The notes below the pieces were generated by a model, which saw nothing but the letters and a program-made list of their open reading frames with translations, searched no databases and had not been told where the DNA came from. Below, in pieces: positions 22,101-31,080 of a stretch of 31,080 nucleotides of DNA. The position numbers and the translations under genes were made by a program. Within the stretch, counting starts at the first letter, position 1. Each line of letters opens with the position of its first letter. Source of the stretch: Phallusia fumigata (taxonomy: Eukaryota; Chordata; Ascidiacea; Phlebobranchia; Ascidiidae); contig QXVZ01029872.1 in NCBI GenBank assembly GCA_008931825.1, forward strand, positions 1 through 31,080, given 5' to 3'.

Positions 22101-24179
22101 CAACCCTTTCTGACTGGTGACCCCCTATAATGATTTAAAATATCATGTGACCCGACCAACCATTTTTTCTAAACAACAAGATCAATCAATTTGCTTTTTA
22201 CAGTATATTACATTCTTATTATTTACATTCACTTTTGCTTCATGAGACAGCTGGCTTTGCAACTTCATAGCCTTAACCTAAGGAAAATGCAGTTGATGAC
22301 AATAATTATTGTGACGTTTCAATGACAATGCCTGTGCAGTTAGCTATGGGCACAAAGCCTACTGCTTATCGTACCCGGCCAGGCAGGTGATGCAGCCCAA
22401 ACCAGTTGTAACCTAGGTGTGATAAAAAGTCATAAAAATATCACATTCCCAGAAAACCTTCCTGCGACCCCCAGGTTGGGAACCACTGAAATACACACAC
22501 CTATACAGTACAAACCAGTACTGACCATACTGTAGCAAAGTAGCAGGATGGATATAATAAAGCTACCGGTTCGCAACTATAGCTTAATTTCAACTGATGA
22601 AACACCCATCTGGCAGTCCCAAATAAAATGGCAGTATATGTGAAGTAGCAGTCTAATACCAATAGCTGAGCACTGTAACGTTTGGTTAATAACTTGTCGG
22701 TCACTCCCTTGGAGTCTTGGTCGTTTTGCATTTTTGGGAGAACAGTCAGTGTTTAATTATATATTTGGAGCTGTAAGGGTAATTACTTGGCAAATCAAGT
22801 TTTTGATAAGTTAGACAATCACATTGAAGAAATATTACGTTGTATTTTGAATATTGTTTCTGAATCTCAAAAAAAATGGATTGTTTTAGTCCTCTTAAAT
22901 CCTATTGGTAGGTCTGTGATTGAATTACTTTGCCAAAAATATTCAAAAATAGTGGATTTGTGCTGGGCTACATTTTTCCGAATCACAAACCAGTTTAGTT
23001 GGTCATATTGTAAACAAACAAGTGAAGAAAACATATATTAGCAACATGCTTAATAACATATGCAGTCAACACTGAACAACCAACCACAGTTCAACATTCA
23101 GGCCAAAGATTTACTATCATTTTACCTGTAAAATAATGCACTGGTAGTGATGCAACAGTCCTAATGCAATCATTTTTTAACCTTACAACAAAATTTAAAA
23201 ATAACTTACTCTGTTAAAAAAAGGTCGGTAATATAAAAGCTTAAATACAATATGACCAAAAGCAAGTTGACCTCAGTTGCTGTGATTCTAAATGATAATT
23301 TAAATAAAATAGCCAGGAAGGATAAACTGTAAAATGTAATAAACTGTAAATGTAATAAAATGCTGAGAAATCATTTTTTTCATTTTTGACAAGCGAAATT
23401 CGCCAACGTTTACTTTTGAAACAGCTAACTGGCAACGCTGGTTGAAGTCATTTAGTGCACAAAGCACTGAAGAAAGGCATGTTATGTAGGATTAAAAACA
23501 AGTTTGAAAACCATAACGGTACGAACTAATAGACATTTGGAAAGAAAAAACGTCACATAAGACAGCAGCAAAATGCAAAGCATTCTAACCTACCCTACCT
23601 TATTTAGTTCTTCAATACGGCGAATAAGATATGGATTGCTGGATGAATTTTCAAAGTAGACATAGTCTAAATACACAAAAAATATTAGAGCTTAGTGATA
23701 CAAAGAATAAAAAAATGAATAATTTGGTTCTTAACCAAAGCGTGATATAGTTTGTAGTGTTTAAAGGAAATGATTGTAGTTTTGTCAAAAGATAGTGTGG
23801 TAAACGCTTTGATGCAAAACCCAATGGTTTCTGCTGGTGGTTTAAATTGTACAACCGCCGGTCACGAAAACGATCAGTAAGGAAATATTCATCCGCGTTC
23901 TCATTACAGATATGCGTCGACGCTGGTCGAAACAATGAAACTCGCATAGCGTTGTCCATTTCCCAAGTTTAACTATTTACCGAATGTGTCAACATAATGT
24001 GACAAGCATCATGTAAAGCCTACATACATTTTTGGGGTTTGAAAATACGACCACGCGTGTAGCTGTTAACTTAATGGTTGGGAAACATGTGCTTGAAAAA
24101 GTATCACCCAAGCTAGCTACGTTGCTACCAATGTAATTTATAACTCACCTCCAATTCTGTACATGTTACTGGAAGCCAT
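13125..24179 (-). CDS. MTA1: Metastasis-associated (MTA1/2/3) family protein, NuRD subunit, complete (18 exons, 667 aa)
   Basis: MTA proteins scaffold the NuRD deacetylase by binding HDAC1/2 through ELM2-SANT and RBBP4/7 through the C-terminal half. Exons on the minus strand: 24179-24149, 23666-23599, 20078-19985, 19922-19799, 19737-19674, 19551-19423, 19369-19275, 17465-17366, 17299-17111, 16991-16858, 16788-16715, 16613-16453, 14287-14074, 14009-13981, 13916-13706, 13572-13535, 13457-13366 and 13281-13125. All are GT-AG with matching phases. Domains: BAH from [20 protein letters not shown] to DKGEIRVG (about residues 11-155); ELM2 with [22 protein letters not shown] from [20 protein letters not shown] to [21 protein letters not shown]-type finger with CEGC...WGPPNM...CRLCASCW; then [18 protein letters not shown]. 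The C-terminus keeps [22 protein letters not shown] and the final PEPIVIDD, matching vertebrate MTA1. Length resembles MTA2 (668 aa). It is probably the single pre-duplication MTA, so the paralogue symbol is only a label. The exon 6/7 border has an alternative; I preferred donor CAA|GTGTAA with acceptor AAG|GAA. Confidence 0.95.
13981..14009 (-). CDS. MTA1: MTA microexon (exon 14, 29 nt)
   Basis: This exon is flanked by TTGACAG and GTACCAAC on the minus strand and encodes (C)QVRLASAPQ, which lines up with the CTARLPEASQ segment of vertebrate MTA1. It brings the phase from 1 back to 0 and so links the zinc-finger half to the C-terminal half. It is too short for ORF-based prediction and easily missed. 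Confidence 0.75.
14308..16400 (+). repeat. Long copy (A) of the dispersed repeat family, filling MTA intron 12
   Basis: The element starts with AGAAGGGTGGCTTTCC...ATTGCCACATACACTA and ends with AACAATATGTGTTCC followed by CGAAGGT. In between lie blocks shared in the same order with copies at 17490-18382 and 21389-22800: AGAAAGTCTGTTTTAT, GTCTGTCGTAAAAC, AACAGTCAGCCCTCAAACTT and GGGGCTGTA. No open frame of transposase size is present, so it appears non-autonomous. Part is doubled around the N at 15623. The intron (14288-16452) is almost entirely this element, with 20 bp left at the acceptor and 52 bp at the donor. Confidence 0.7.
14838..16400. repeat. Direct duplication of about 780 bp on both sides of an N (probable unmerged contig ends)
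   Basis: Bases 14838-15622 and 15624-16400 are nearly identical, from GACAGACAGCCAAAAG to TTTTCGAAGGT. They differ by single bases and a few small indels, such as the loss of CAACCAGACTATGAA near 15450 in the second copy. The first copy stops and the second begins exactly at the N. That is the signature of two overlapping contig ends, perhaps different haplotypes, joined by a placeholder. Confidence 0.85.
17490..18382 (+). repeat. Long copy (B) of the dispersed repeat family in MTA intron 7
   Basis: It begins TAGAACGGTGCCTTTTCCCATGTTGCCATTC and ends AACAATATGAGCTCC...GGAAGGAG. Its inner blocks are colinear with copy A: AGAATGTCTGTTTTAT, CATCTGTCGTAAAAC, CTGCGCAATTACAGC and GTTTGGGGCTGTAAAGG. 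It lies 25 bp upstream of the MTA exon 8 acceptor and about 45 bp from the tRNA gene. There is no coding capacity. Confidence 0.65.
18420..18425 (-). terminator. RNA polymerase III terminator (T6) of the tRNA gene
   Basis: Six T residues on the minus strand begin four bases after the tRNA 3' end, the normal Pol III stop signal. Confidence 0.85.
18429..18501 (-). tRNA. tRNA-Arg, anticodon CCT
   Basis: The 73-nt sequence folds as a full cloverleaf. The acceptor stem is GCCCCGG/CCGGGGT with discriminator G. The D-arm is GGCCTAATGGATAAGGC. The anticodon loop CTCCTAA is closed by TTGGC/GCCAG-type pairs. The T-arm contains the B box GGTTCGAGTCC. The anticodon CCT decodes AGG. It matches metazoan tRNA-Arg(CCT) almost base for base. 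It lies inside MTA intron 7 on the same strand as MTA, and a T-run terminator follows. Confidence 0.97.
18530..19080. other. CpG- and palindrome-rich part of MTA intron 7
   Basis: This stretch is richer in CG than the surrounding introns. It has a 10-bp palindrome GTCACGTGAC at 18786-18795 and an alternating purine/pyrimidine run around 18845-18880 (GTGCGTGCGCGCACACACAC, then GGGCGCGCGC). On the plus strand ATGGACAAG|GTAATC near 19074 looks like a start codon followed by a donor. No downstream exon was recognised, so I do not call a gene; an internal promoter or enhancer is possible. Confidence 0.35.
21389..22800 (+). repeat. Long copy (C) of the dispersed repeat family, interrupted by a hAT-like MITE
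   Basis: It starts CTAGAAGGGTGATATTC...ATATTGCCATTGAACACACACTG. It continues with TTGGGTCCC, GGTTAACCTGCAG, AATAGTCTGTTTTATTG and GTGTCTGTTCTAAAAAC, and after the insertion with AGAACAGTCAGTG and GGAGCTGTAAGGGTAATTACTTGG. The order equals copies A and B. The right end is less clear than in A or B. Confidence 0.6.
22091..22488. mobile_element. hAT-like MITE (398 bp) with perfect 15-bp terminal inverted repeats
   Basis: The left end CAGTGGTTCCCAACC and the right end GGTTGGGAACCACTG are exact inverted repeats. The flanks are GAATACAC (22083-22090) and AAATACAC (22489-22496), an 8-bp target-site duplication with one mismatch. TIRs of the CAGTGGTTCYCAA type and 8-bp duplications are typical of hAT (Charlie-like) elements. 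There is no transposase frame, so it must have been mobilised in trans. It sits inside repeat copy C and is therefore the younger insertion. Confidence 0.88.
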
Positions 24180-25917
24180 TATCGAAATCCAGGGGTTAGA
24201 ACAAGACCGGTCCTCTAAATATTTGTGCTTCGACTGTATCGTATATCCATGTGATCAAGCGGGGATCCACTGCTTCAACCCCCGCCAGAATAACCTGTCT
24301 GTCTTGCCTTGTCTGCTTCCTTTAGAAAAAGGCCGATGACGTCAGAGCTTCGTGCACACTATTTCACTCACAGGACTCTGCCGTCACACTCGTCCAAACA
24401 TTCAGATGTTAGGAAAACCAATCGGGATAAAGATGATCCACTAGCAGGTCCGTTTTTTTGTATTTGAGTGATCCTTACATTGTCGCTGATTATGTTAGTA
24501 AGCAAAGCCTCTGTCACAGTAAAAGTGCCCAACTTTGTCACTTCTTATCGGATTCAAACGCGCGCTTACCCTGTCTAATCCCATATAAATGTTAATGTTG
24601 TTTGTGCAAAAGACGTACTACGTTCAATTAAAGCAGAGAATGTAACATTGTCTGCTTGCTTTACAATCATTTCGTTAAAATAGTGTGAACACACAATTTT
24701 GATGAAAATGCACATCACACCCCAAATCAGTTGTTATCTTATTTTTACTGGGGTAATGAGCCTCATTCTGTGGACCACTTGACCGCCACCACAGGCACAA
24801 AAAAATTGCAACGTGGATCGGAAACACGTGACCTCTTCGCTCACGGCGTGAAAAGTGTGATATACGACATCGCATTCACGCATACAAATAGCCTGTGTTG
24901 TATAATTTTGTGAAAAAAATCACAAAAGCAAAAGTGCGATTGAGAGTGAGACAATCTGAAAAGGGGCGCGTGTTTTATTACGAAACTATGCATACTGTTC
25001 CGTAAGTAGTCGTAATTTTGGAATTTTACGATTGTGATGAATAAAATTGAAAAGTATTGAAAAAATCGAATTAAAATCTGCCAACGGTTGCGGTTCTTGT
25101 ATCTTATCCCACTCACCGAAAATGCAACGACAAAATATAACAAGATTTTGCATCTCCCTAAACACTGCTTGGAACAAATTTGCGAGTGATTAAAAAGTTT
25201 TTAATATTTTTATGCAGAGGCTTGGTTACGCTGTTTGTTCTCAGACTATCTAGTTTTATGCGTTTTGTGCACTACTTGTTTGTTGCCTTTCTAGAAGTTA
25301 AGTAATTTTGGCTGGAAAATGTATTTCTGTCCTCAGAAACTTGCCGTTACGGCCCGTCAGTGCTTTCTTTAATAGCAAAAATAAGAATAGCACTTTTTTA
25401 ACTTAGTTTCCCTCTCACACGCACGCGTCACTCAAAGGGGTGCCGCACTTCATTGGAACTCCATAATAGCCACACGAGAGAAATATAACAAAAAAGGCAA
25501 ATTGTTTCCACTCGCTTTTTGGGTTGAGGCCGATGCTCCGCGGAGTGATACCTAATAACAGCTGTGCAAAACGTGATTGGTAGGGTTAGAATATTCTTCC
25601 GCCGCTTACGAAAGGCAGCGTTGCGATTTTTGTTATCTGCGCCAGACAACTACAGGTTATGTGACTTCAACGCGCGATTAACCGTATGTATGAAAATAAG
25701 TTGAAACGGTATTGAACGTCCCCGAAAGCGCAGTGTTGTCTCTCAGTTACAAAAAAATAAATATTATTCATGCAAGCAGCACAGTATTTTTTTAGTCTTT
25801 ATTGTAACTTAAAACAGGGAATCTTAAACAGCGTGCCTAAAGTGTTCCGCGAAGCATTTCCAAGAGTCCCGAGAATCATTCGTTTTGCAGAGTACGTGCA
25901 ACTCTCGCATCACATCT
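24180..25917. promoter_or_regulatory. MTA upstream region with a perfect CRE
   Basis: The palindrome TGACGTCA (24337-24344) lies 158 bp upstream of the MTA start codon, where a CREB/ATF-type factor could act. No TATA box is visible at a suitable distance. From about 24400 to 25900 there are scattered chance open frames on both strands, none resembling a known protein, and no exon signals I trust. Confidence 0.5.
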
Positions 25918-25919
25918 AG

Positions 25920-26115
25920 CCGCCAGGATTGCGGAGTGGTTAGCGCGACTGCATTCTGTCTGCAAGGATGTGGGTTCTAATGCTCTCATGCGCTTGTGTT
26001 GTCTTGAGCAAGAAACTTTAGCGGTATAGCTCCAACCCAATGGACCCGATGGGTTGACCTAAATTAAAGTCACCAACTTCAAAGAATGGAAAAAATGAAA
26101 TGATGAAATGATCAA
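25920..26115 (+). mobile_element. tRNA-derived SINE
   Basis: A tRNA-like head has an A-box-like AGTGGTTAGCGCG near 25935 and a B-box-like GGGTTCTAAT near 25973. It does not fold into a working tRNA. A conserved-looking body follows (GTGTTGTCTTGAGCAAGAAA, then CTTTAGCGG and CCCAATGGACCCGATGGG), and the tail is an ATGAAA/ATGATGAAATG simple repeat. This architecture defines a SINE. The B box is mutated away from GGTTCGANTCC, so it is probably inactive. Confidence 0.75.
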
Positions 26116-27740
26116 ACGGAACTGCAGTGTAGCTCGACGGTGGGTTTATTTCAAGCATAACGTAGTTAGGCGTTGTCCGCTCACCGATGCAAACAAACAA
26201 AATCTTATAAAATGCGGGTGTTCTTGGCAACGCTGGAACCTCGTTTTAATCTCGTTTGTTACCGAAAGCAGCGGTGCTTTTGGTGCCTCACGCATCATAT
26301 TAAAGTTTCGAAGCAAATTTCTTCACATAAATATTTGCGTTTTTAGGCTGAAAAGTATTCCGCGAAATATAGTTGGTTAGTGTGTCGCAAGCTTTAAATA
26401 GAATAAGAAACATTGACGTATTAATAGGTTTTACGATTGTTGAATGAAATGTGAAATGAACCAAATCACTGACGCCCAGTTATTAGTTTCAGCTCGTAAA
26501 ACTTTAAAATGCAGTGACGTTATTTTTCAATAGTATTTGGTTCGACTTAGTACGCACAGAAATGTACAAACTCCTTATTCGATCTATCCACACAACAGTT
26601 ATTCTACAGAAAGATGACAACATCAGGCATTAAATTGAAAGGTAAAACCATAACAGTAAAAAACAAATCTGGCTTCTTCAAAAGCAGCAATAATACGATT
26701 TCAGTTTTCTGATTAAAACTGTTAATATTTTAAAGAACAGCGCCCTTTTCAACCCAGAAGTTTTTGAATGGGAACAGAAGATTCGGAAAGTTTTGTAATT
26801 CACTTTATCATTGACCTTTTTATACAGCGTTTAGCGGTCCTTGTTACCCGCTTATTAGGAATCCAAAATCCAAAGATAACTGCGTTAATTTTAATTGACT
26901 AAAGTGAGAGAAATATTTAAAAAAGAGAAAGTTTGCTATCCGCTAGGTGTCTCTCAAGATGTATGTTTTGACGACGGCCGTGTTGCGATGCATCTACGCC
27001 CACCGAGCGCATATGTCATTACGACTCGACAAGACCTTGGTTAAACGAACATGTTCACATTACAATGGAACACAACATTTTTTCATTTTTATTTACCACA
27101 ATGAGCACATCAAACCTCAGGTGATATTGGACAAGAGTACTGTCCTCAAGTGTCTCAACTCACAACCAAACTAAACATGTACATTAACGGCGTTATAATG
27201 AAAGAAAAAACATTTTAGCTAAAAAATGTGGTGCTTTTTGAGAAACCATGGGCCCTAATGTATACTTCCAAGTGTGAATATGCTGCATGAAATGTTACTT
27301 TGGGTTGCTTAATTGTGGCTATATGATAAACATTCTCAAATGCAATAAACAGTAATCATGCGCTAGGAAACGAAAATTGTTTTTGTTTTACACCTTTTAC
27401 AGTCCACTGAAAATTCGCTTGTCCGATCTGCTAACCAACGTCCTAGTACGTATAAAACAAGTCGTTTTGCCACTTTAAAATAAATTTATTTTTACCAAGG
27501 CACAACAGTTATTATTGCCAAATGTTTGCACAAGGATCTTCAGTCGTTCGTGGCGCAATATTTAGACATCTTTGGTTTAGTTTAAGTTGTTCCGTGTGTT
27601 TCTAGCCAACGATCTATTTCGAAAACCTTATCTGATATAAACTGCGCTAAACAACGTTGGCAAATCGTTTTATTTGCACAGTTTCCGCAATTGATAAAAA
27701 GCGTCTTGACTTTTAAAAGCCGTTGCCTTGGGCTAGAGGT
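26116..27740. other. Intergenic sequence with no recognised feature
   Basis: I see only short chance open frames (up to about 90 codons) without codon bias, conserved motifs or matching splice signals. The stretch lies between the SINE and the CRE-rich region upstream of the ATF3-like gene. Confidence 0.6.
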
Positions 27741-29640
27741 TGTACGTCAGAGTTGATGCAACTACGTCAAACCAGACAAGGTTCAGTGTCGGCTGCACAA
27801 ACATGTATTTTTACTGGCAAACAATTACTTTCCATAGCCACCGCTACATAATTCCGTTGACAATTTTAAGTTTATTTGTAAATTTCGTGTGCCGAAACAG
27901 ACCACTACAGGGAATTGTTTTTTAAAGGAGAATGGCTGAGGATTACTTTTTACGCGGACTCTACATACCAGCCATTGGGCGGAGTGACGCAATGAGTTTA
28001 GGAGAATTGACCCTGCAAGCTTTCACGTGCACGACTATTTTCAGTAGCGTAGTAACGCCTTTTAAAACATTCGATCATTAAACTAAAAATAAGATGAACT
28101 TGCAGAATGTTGACAACGGTTTCCTATACCCATAAGTGGATAAAAACAGTAAAAACAACGAGGACAACAGGCTTAACACGATTGAAAAATAGCAGCTGTT
28201 CGAAATGCAAAAGCTGCTTTTGTTTTTGCATGCATGCTGTTGTATACCACGATAATATAAAGTTAGCCACGTTGTTAATGATGCTGTCAGCAAGTTCCGT
28301 GAAACTCGCCCGCAAACTCTAATCCGGCAAATCAATCACCACCCACTTACCTTTGTTTTACGGCCACAAGAAATGACGTTGCTGACGTAGAAGCTTCCGA
28401 TGACAGGCGCCGGATTTTTCGCAGTGATGATGCAACGGGTTTTTTACTGTTTATACCACGATGTTGCTACCCACCCTTAAACTACAGACGTTCAGTTCGT
28501 TGTCAAAATTCGTAGACGTGAAAGTTAGGTTTAAAATTTTCAGCACATTTGGGTTCGGTAAGTTAATTTAGGGGTTTAGCAAAATAAGTTAATTTTGTTT
28601 GAAATTGAAAAGATGTAGTTATCAGTTGTACATGTTGTAAGATCGTCACGTCGATACCCGACCCTGTTGAAGACAGATGTTGAGTATGTTATGTTGAGAT
28701 ACGGAAATTCTGGAGTTTGGCAGTGCACAACCAAATGTAGGATATGTCACTGATTAAATGCACAAATAAAGCAATCGACGTTACGTGCACAAAAATAAAT
28801 GACATAAATGTAACGAATAAGACAGTCGCCGATTGCTCGCAGTTGTGTTTGGCGACGGTGTACACTTACAAAGTGACTCAGCAAATGCGCACGTGACGCA
28901 GTTTGAAAATTACGACAGTTTCAGAAATCGGTGAGACGACGACTTCATTTAAAATCATTTTGATTATATTTTATCGAAACTGCCATATTCATTTTGCCAC
29001 AGATTTGTCTTTACTATTTTAAACTAAAAAAAAGGAAAAACCTTGCAAAATAAATACGAAAACCCTTTGAAGCTGCTTTAGGTAGTTTTTGTTACAAATA
29101 GAAAACGAGTATATTTTCCCGCGAAGGGTGTGTTGGGAGGGGCAATTTGTCAGTGAGTCATTGTAAATGGGATCAATACATTAGAAAACAAATATGGAGT
29201 GTCATATGATCACCTTGGAAACGAAAAGCTAGCCTTATACCTGAGAGAACATGTGTCCTAAACGTGTACCAAGGAATTTTACGTCATTCAGTACTCCAAG
29301 TAAACACTAGAACGTCACGGTTTAATGGTCAGCGCGTGACGCGGCGGCGCATCGCACGAAAAAGGCAAATGAAGTCAAGAACTAATTTTAGCCATTACCC
29401 TGTAGCTTTATCGAGTATGGTCGGCGACAATATAAACCCGACTGTCGGTGACGCAACTGCCGTCAGTAGTGCATCAGACATGCCAAGGACATGTGCGAGA
29501 AAATCTCTAAAATAATTCATTACAATTTAGATAATTTATGCAGATAATGTTGAAAACTAATGAAAGGCATCGGAAAGAAACGAAGTTTTACTGAAACATG
29601 TAAAATATATAAGCTCGAGAAGATGTATCAGACGCCATTG
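27741..29640 (+). promoter_or_regulatory. Upstream region of the ATF3-like gene with C/EBP-ATF and CRE-type sites
   Basis: TACGTCA at 27743-27749, TGATGCAAC at 27754-27762 and TACGTCA at 27763-27769 form a tight cluster. Further sites are TGACGCAAT at 27985-27993, TGACGTT and TGACGTA at 28374-28389, TGATGCAAC at 28428-28436 and TTACGTCA at 29279-29286. TGATGXAAX is the known amino-acid/stress response (CARE) core used by ATF4-C/EBP dimers, and vertebrate ATF3 is a target of ATF4 and of itself. The sites are seen directly; function here is inference. Confidence 0.45.
29606..29613 (+). promoter_or_regulatory. TATA box of the ATF3-like gene
   Basis: TATATAAG is followed by the initiator-like TCAGAC at 29628-29633. 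A transcript starting there would have an unspliced leader of about 147 nt with no ATG before 29777. Confidence 0.55.
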
Positions 29641-29776
29641 GATTTATTTTGCAGTATTAATCTTTGAAATCTAGTCTTTTTTCTAAATTGCTTTATAATT
29701 TAACCGCAAATTTGTTTTATTCCAGAGCATCATTGGTTCTGCACATACGTTTTGACTGGTTTATTAACAGTTTCGA

Positions 29777-30348
29777 ATGAAACTTCAAATGATGACACAC
29801 GGCCAAACAAGTCCCGGTCAAGACAGATCCTCTCCATATTACATCACTAGTTTGCAATGCGACAATGCTTCAAACCAACAATCTGTTTATACCTCTGGTA
29901 TGACTTATCCTGTGGATTTGCGACAATTAGGTCGTCGAAGTCCTGTTGAAAATGAGCATTATTATCAACAATCGTCAAAACAAATGGGCATGCAAGACTC
30001 TCCAATGCAACAAACAGATTCTTCAGTTACTACCGACGACCTAATGTTGGTTGAGGAACACATACGACCTTTGATAAAGCAAGAATTGCGTTATACAATT
30101 CAGAGCAAACGAATAGCTCGCGGATTGCCAACAACATTCGAAAATGAAAACAAAGTAAATGACAAAGAGGTAAGGTTCAGAAAACATGGTAAAATCATTA
30201 TGATGTTCTTTTCTTAGTTGTTGACTTCTTGTTACAGGACCCAACGCCAGAAACCCTAGTTAAGCGGGCGAGGAGACGCGAAAGAAACAAAGTAGCTGCA
30301 GCGAAATGCAGATTTAAGAAGAAAATGATTTCGGAAAAGTTGCAGGAG
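29777..30348 (+). CDS. ATF3: ATF3/JDP2-type bZIP transcription factor, first two coding exons (gene continues off right edge)
   Basis: Exon 1 (29777-30169) encodes 131 codons starting MKLQMMTHGQTSPGQ. The intron 30170-30237 is GT-AG. Exon 2 (30238-30348, phase 0) encodes DPTPETLVKRARRRERNKVA, then AAKCRFKKKMISEKLQE. This is the basic region of a bZIP with the Fos/ATF3-class signature NKVAAAKCR (N-x7-R). Upstream, VEEHIRPLIKQELRYTIQSK matches the ATF3 segment TPFVKEELRFAIQNK, which favours ATF3 over JDP2. The donor after KLQE falls just before the leucine zipper, where vertebrate ATF3/Fos-family genes also have an intron. The zipper exon is not in the remaining 730 bp. The N-terminus is longer and more Q/S-rich than in human ATF3 (181 aa). 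The protein would bind CRE/AP-1 sites as a dimer and act in stress responses. Confidence 0.88.
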
Positions 30349-31080
30349 GTAAATAGTATGCATTAAAACTATAACTTTTCTAAAACCAGTATGATTGTTC
30401 GTTGTCCCTTGTGGGTCAAACACAACTATAATTTGTTCAACGAAAAAAGCGTAGGGTTGTCACCGCGTCTGGACGAAGCATTCTAGACAGCGAAGAAACT
30501 TTTCTCTTAACATTGCCAAGCCTACGTTTGGTTTGAAATGTTATTATAACTTGAGACGTCACACATCCAGTTTCGGCTTCGTGATTGCTTACGTTTCGCT
30601 CGTTATTTGTTTGACATTTTAAAAACAATGTAATCAATAATCGTTTGTTTTTAAAGTTTTTTTTGTAGCTTTGTCCAATAAAGAAACCAATAAGCGCATT
30701 GACTAAATTGTTAATTAAACCTGTGGCACCATTTGTAAAGGTTAGCATATTTTGGTCTACTGTAAAAAGTATACTGTAATGTGTACTGTGTAGGACAGTA
30801 GAGTAGCACCCGAAGATGTTTTGCAAGTTAAGTCAAAATTCTGCAGAGTTTTCAGTTAGCGCTGTCAGAATAAAATCCTTCGCTCATGCAGATTTTTTGC
30901 ATAATTCTAGCAAGTGATTATATGTAGACATACAATAACAAGAAATTAAAAATATCTTTTGCAGTGTATAATGATCTATACTCAAAAAATACAACATGCG
31001 GGTCTCTTAAAAATATCACACGAAAAAGTGTAATTTTGTGGAAAATTTTGTAGAAAACACAAAAAATGTGTGTGTAAACA
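30349..31080 (+). other. Intron 2 of the ATF3-like gene (partial)
   Basis: The region after the GTAAAT donor is AT-rich. A 129-codon open frame on the minus strand (30437-30826) has no recognisable motif and looks like chance. No leucine-zipper exon is visible before the window ends. Confidence 0.6.

Larger units (their letters stand above)
20079..23598 (-). other. MTA intron 2 (3.5 kb), repeat-bearing
   Basis: This intron splits the BAH domain. It holds long repeat copy C (21389-22800) with a hAT-like MITE nested in it. The remaining parts, about 20160-21388 and 22800-23590, are AT-rich with only chance open frames on both strands; I see no gene in them. Confidence 0.7.

Noticed and set aside
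25935-25990. A second functional tRNA gene
   Set aside because: The B box is GGTTCTAAT, stems do not pair properly, and a SINE body and tail follow.
27930-28080. ATG frame MAEDYFLRGLYIPAIG... (about 50 codons) upstream of the ATF3-like gene
   Set aside because: No recognisable protein, no supporting signals; the sequence is better explained as regulatory DNA holding TGACGCAAT.
29264-29515. 83-codon basic-residue-rich plus-strand frame as an alternative first exon of the ATF3-like gene
   Set aside because: It lacks an ATG start, has no clear donor, and lies upstream of the TATA box.
30437-30826. 129-codon minus-strand open frame near the right edge
   Set aside because: No motif, no splice partners, AT-driven composition, and it lies in the intron of the ATF3-like gene.

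Overview
The window looks like AT-rich nuclear DNA from a compact animal genome. An invertebrate chordate such as an ascidian (Ciona-like) fits best. The reasons are many short introns, intact single-copy relatives of vertebrate genes, abundant small dispersed repeats, and unmerged near-identical contig ends of the kind a highly polymorphic genome produces. The organism is an inference; the gene identities rest on conserved protein segments read after splicing by eye.

Layout. (1) About 345-6157, minus strand: the N-terminal ~550 codons of RPAP1 (RNA polymerase II-associated protein 1) in ten exons, continuing off the left edge. (2) 6158-7769: a divergent intergenic region with an alternating purine/pyrimidine minisatellite and a palindromic E-box. 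(3) 7770-12918, plus strand: a complete 14-exon SDCCAG8 (centrosome/cilium coiled-coil protein, 596 aa). (4) 13125-24179, minus strand: a complete 18-exon MTA-family gene (NuRD subunit with BAH, ELM2, SANT and GATA zinc finger, 667 aa). Its introns hold a tRNA-Arg(CCT) gene, several copies of one dispersed repeat family and a hAT-like MITE. (5) 24180-29776: a long region between the divergent MTA and ATF3-like genes, with a tRNA-derived SINE, a perfect CRE near MTA, and CRE and TGATGCAAC sites upstream of a TATA box. (6) 29777 to the right edge, plus strand: the first two coding exons of an ATF3/JDP2-type bZIP gene, which continues outside.

The genes are not an operon. RPAP1 and SDCCAG8 diverge, SDCCAG8 and MTA converge with only 206 bp between stop codons, and MTA and the ATF3-like gene diverge. 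Coding reading frames stay consistent across every splice junction I propose in SDCCAG8, MTA and the ATF3-like gene. In RPAP1 they stay consistent except at one junction containing an N.

Both N characters (498 and 15623) sit at repeated sequence and probably mark contig joins; the duplications next to them should not be taken as biology without checking. I saw no novel multi-gene system. The most interesting leads are the stress-response-type sites upstream of the ATF3-like gene, the repeat family lying against splice acceptors, a likely GC-AG intron in SDCCAG8, and the alternating purine/pyrimidine array between RPAP1 and SDCCAG8.
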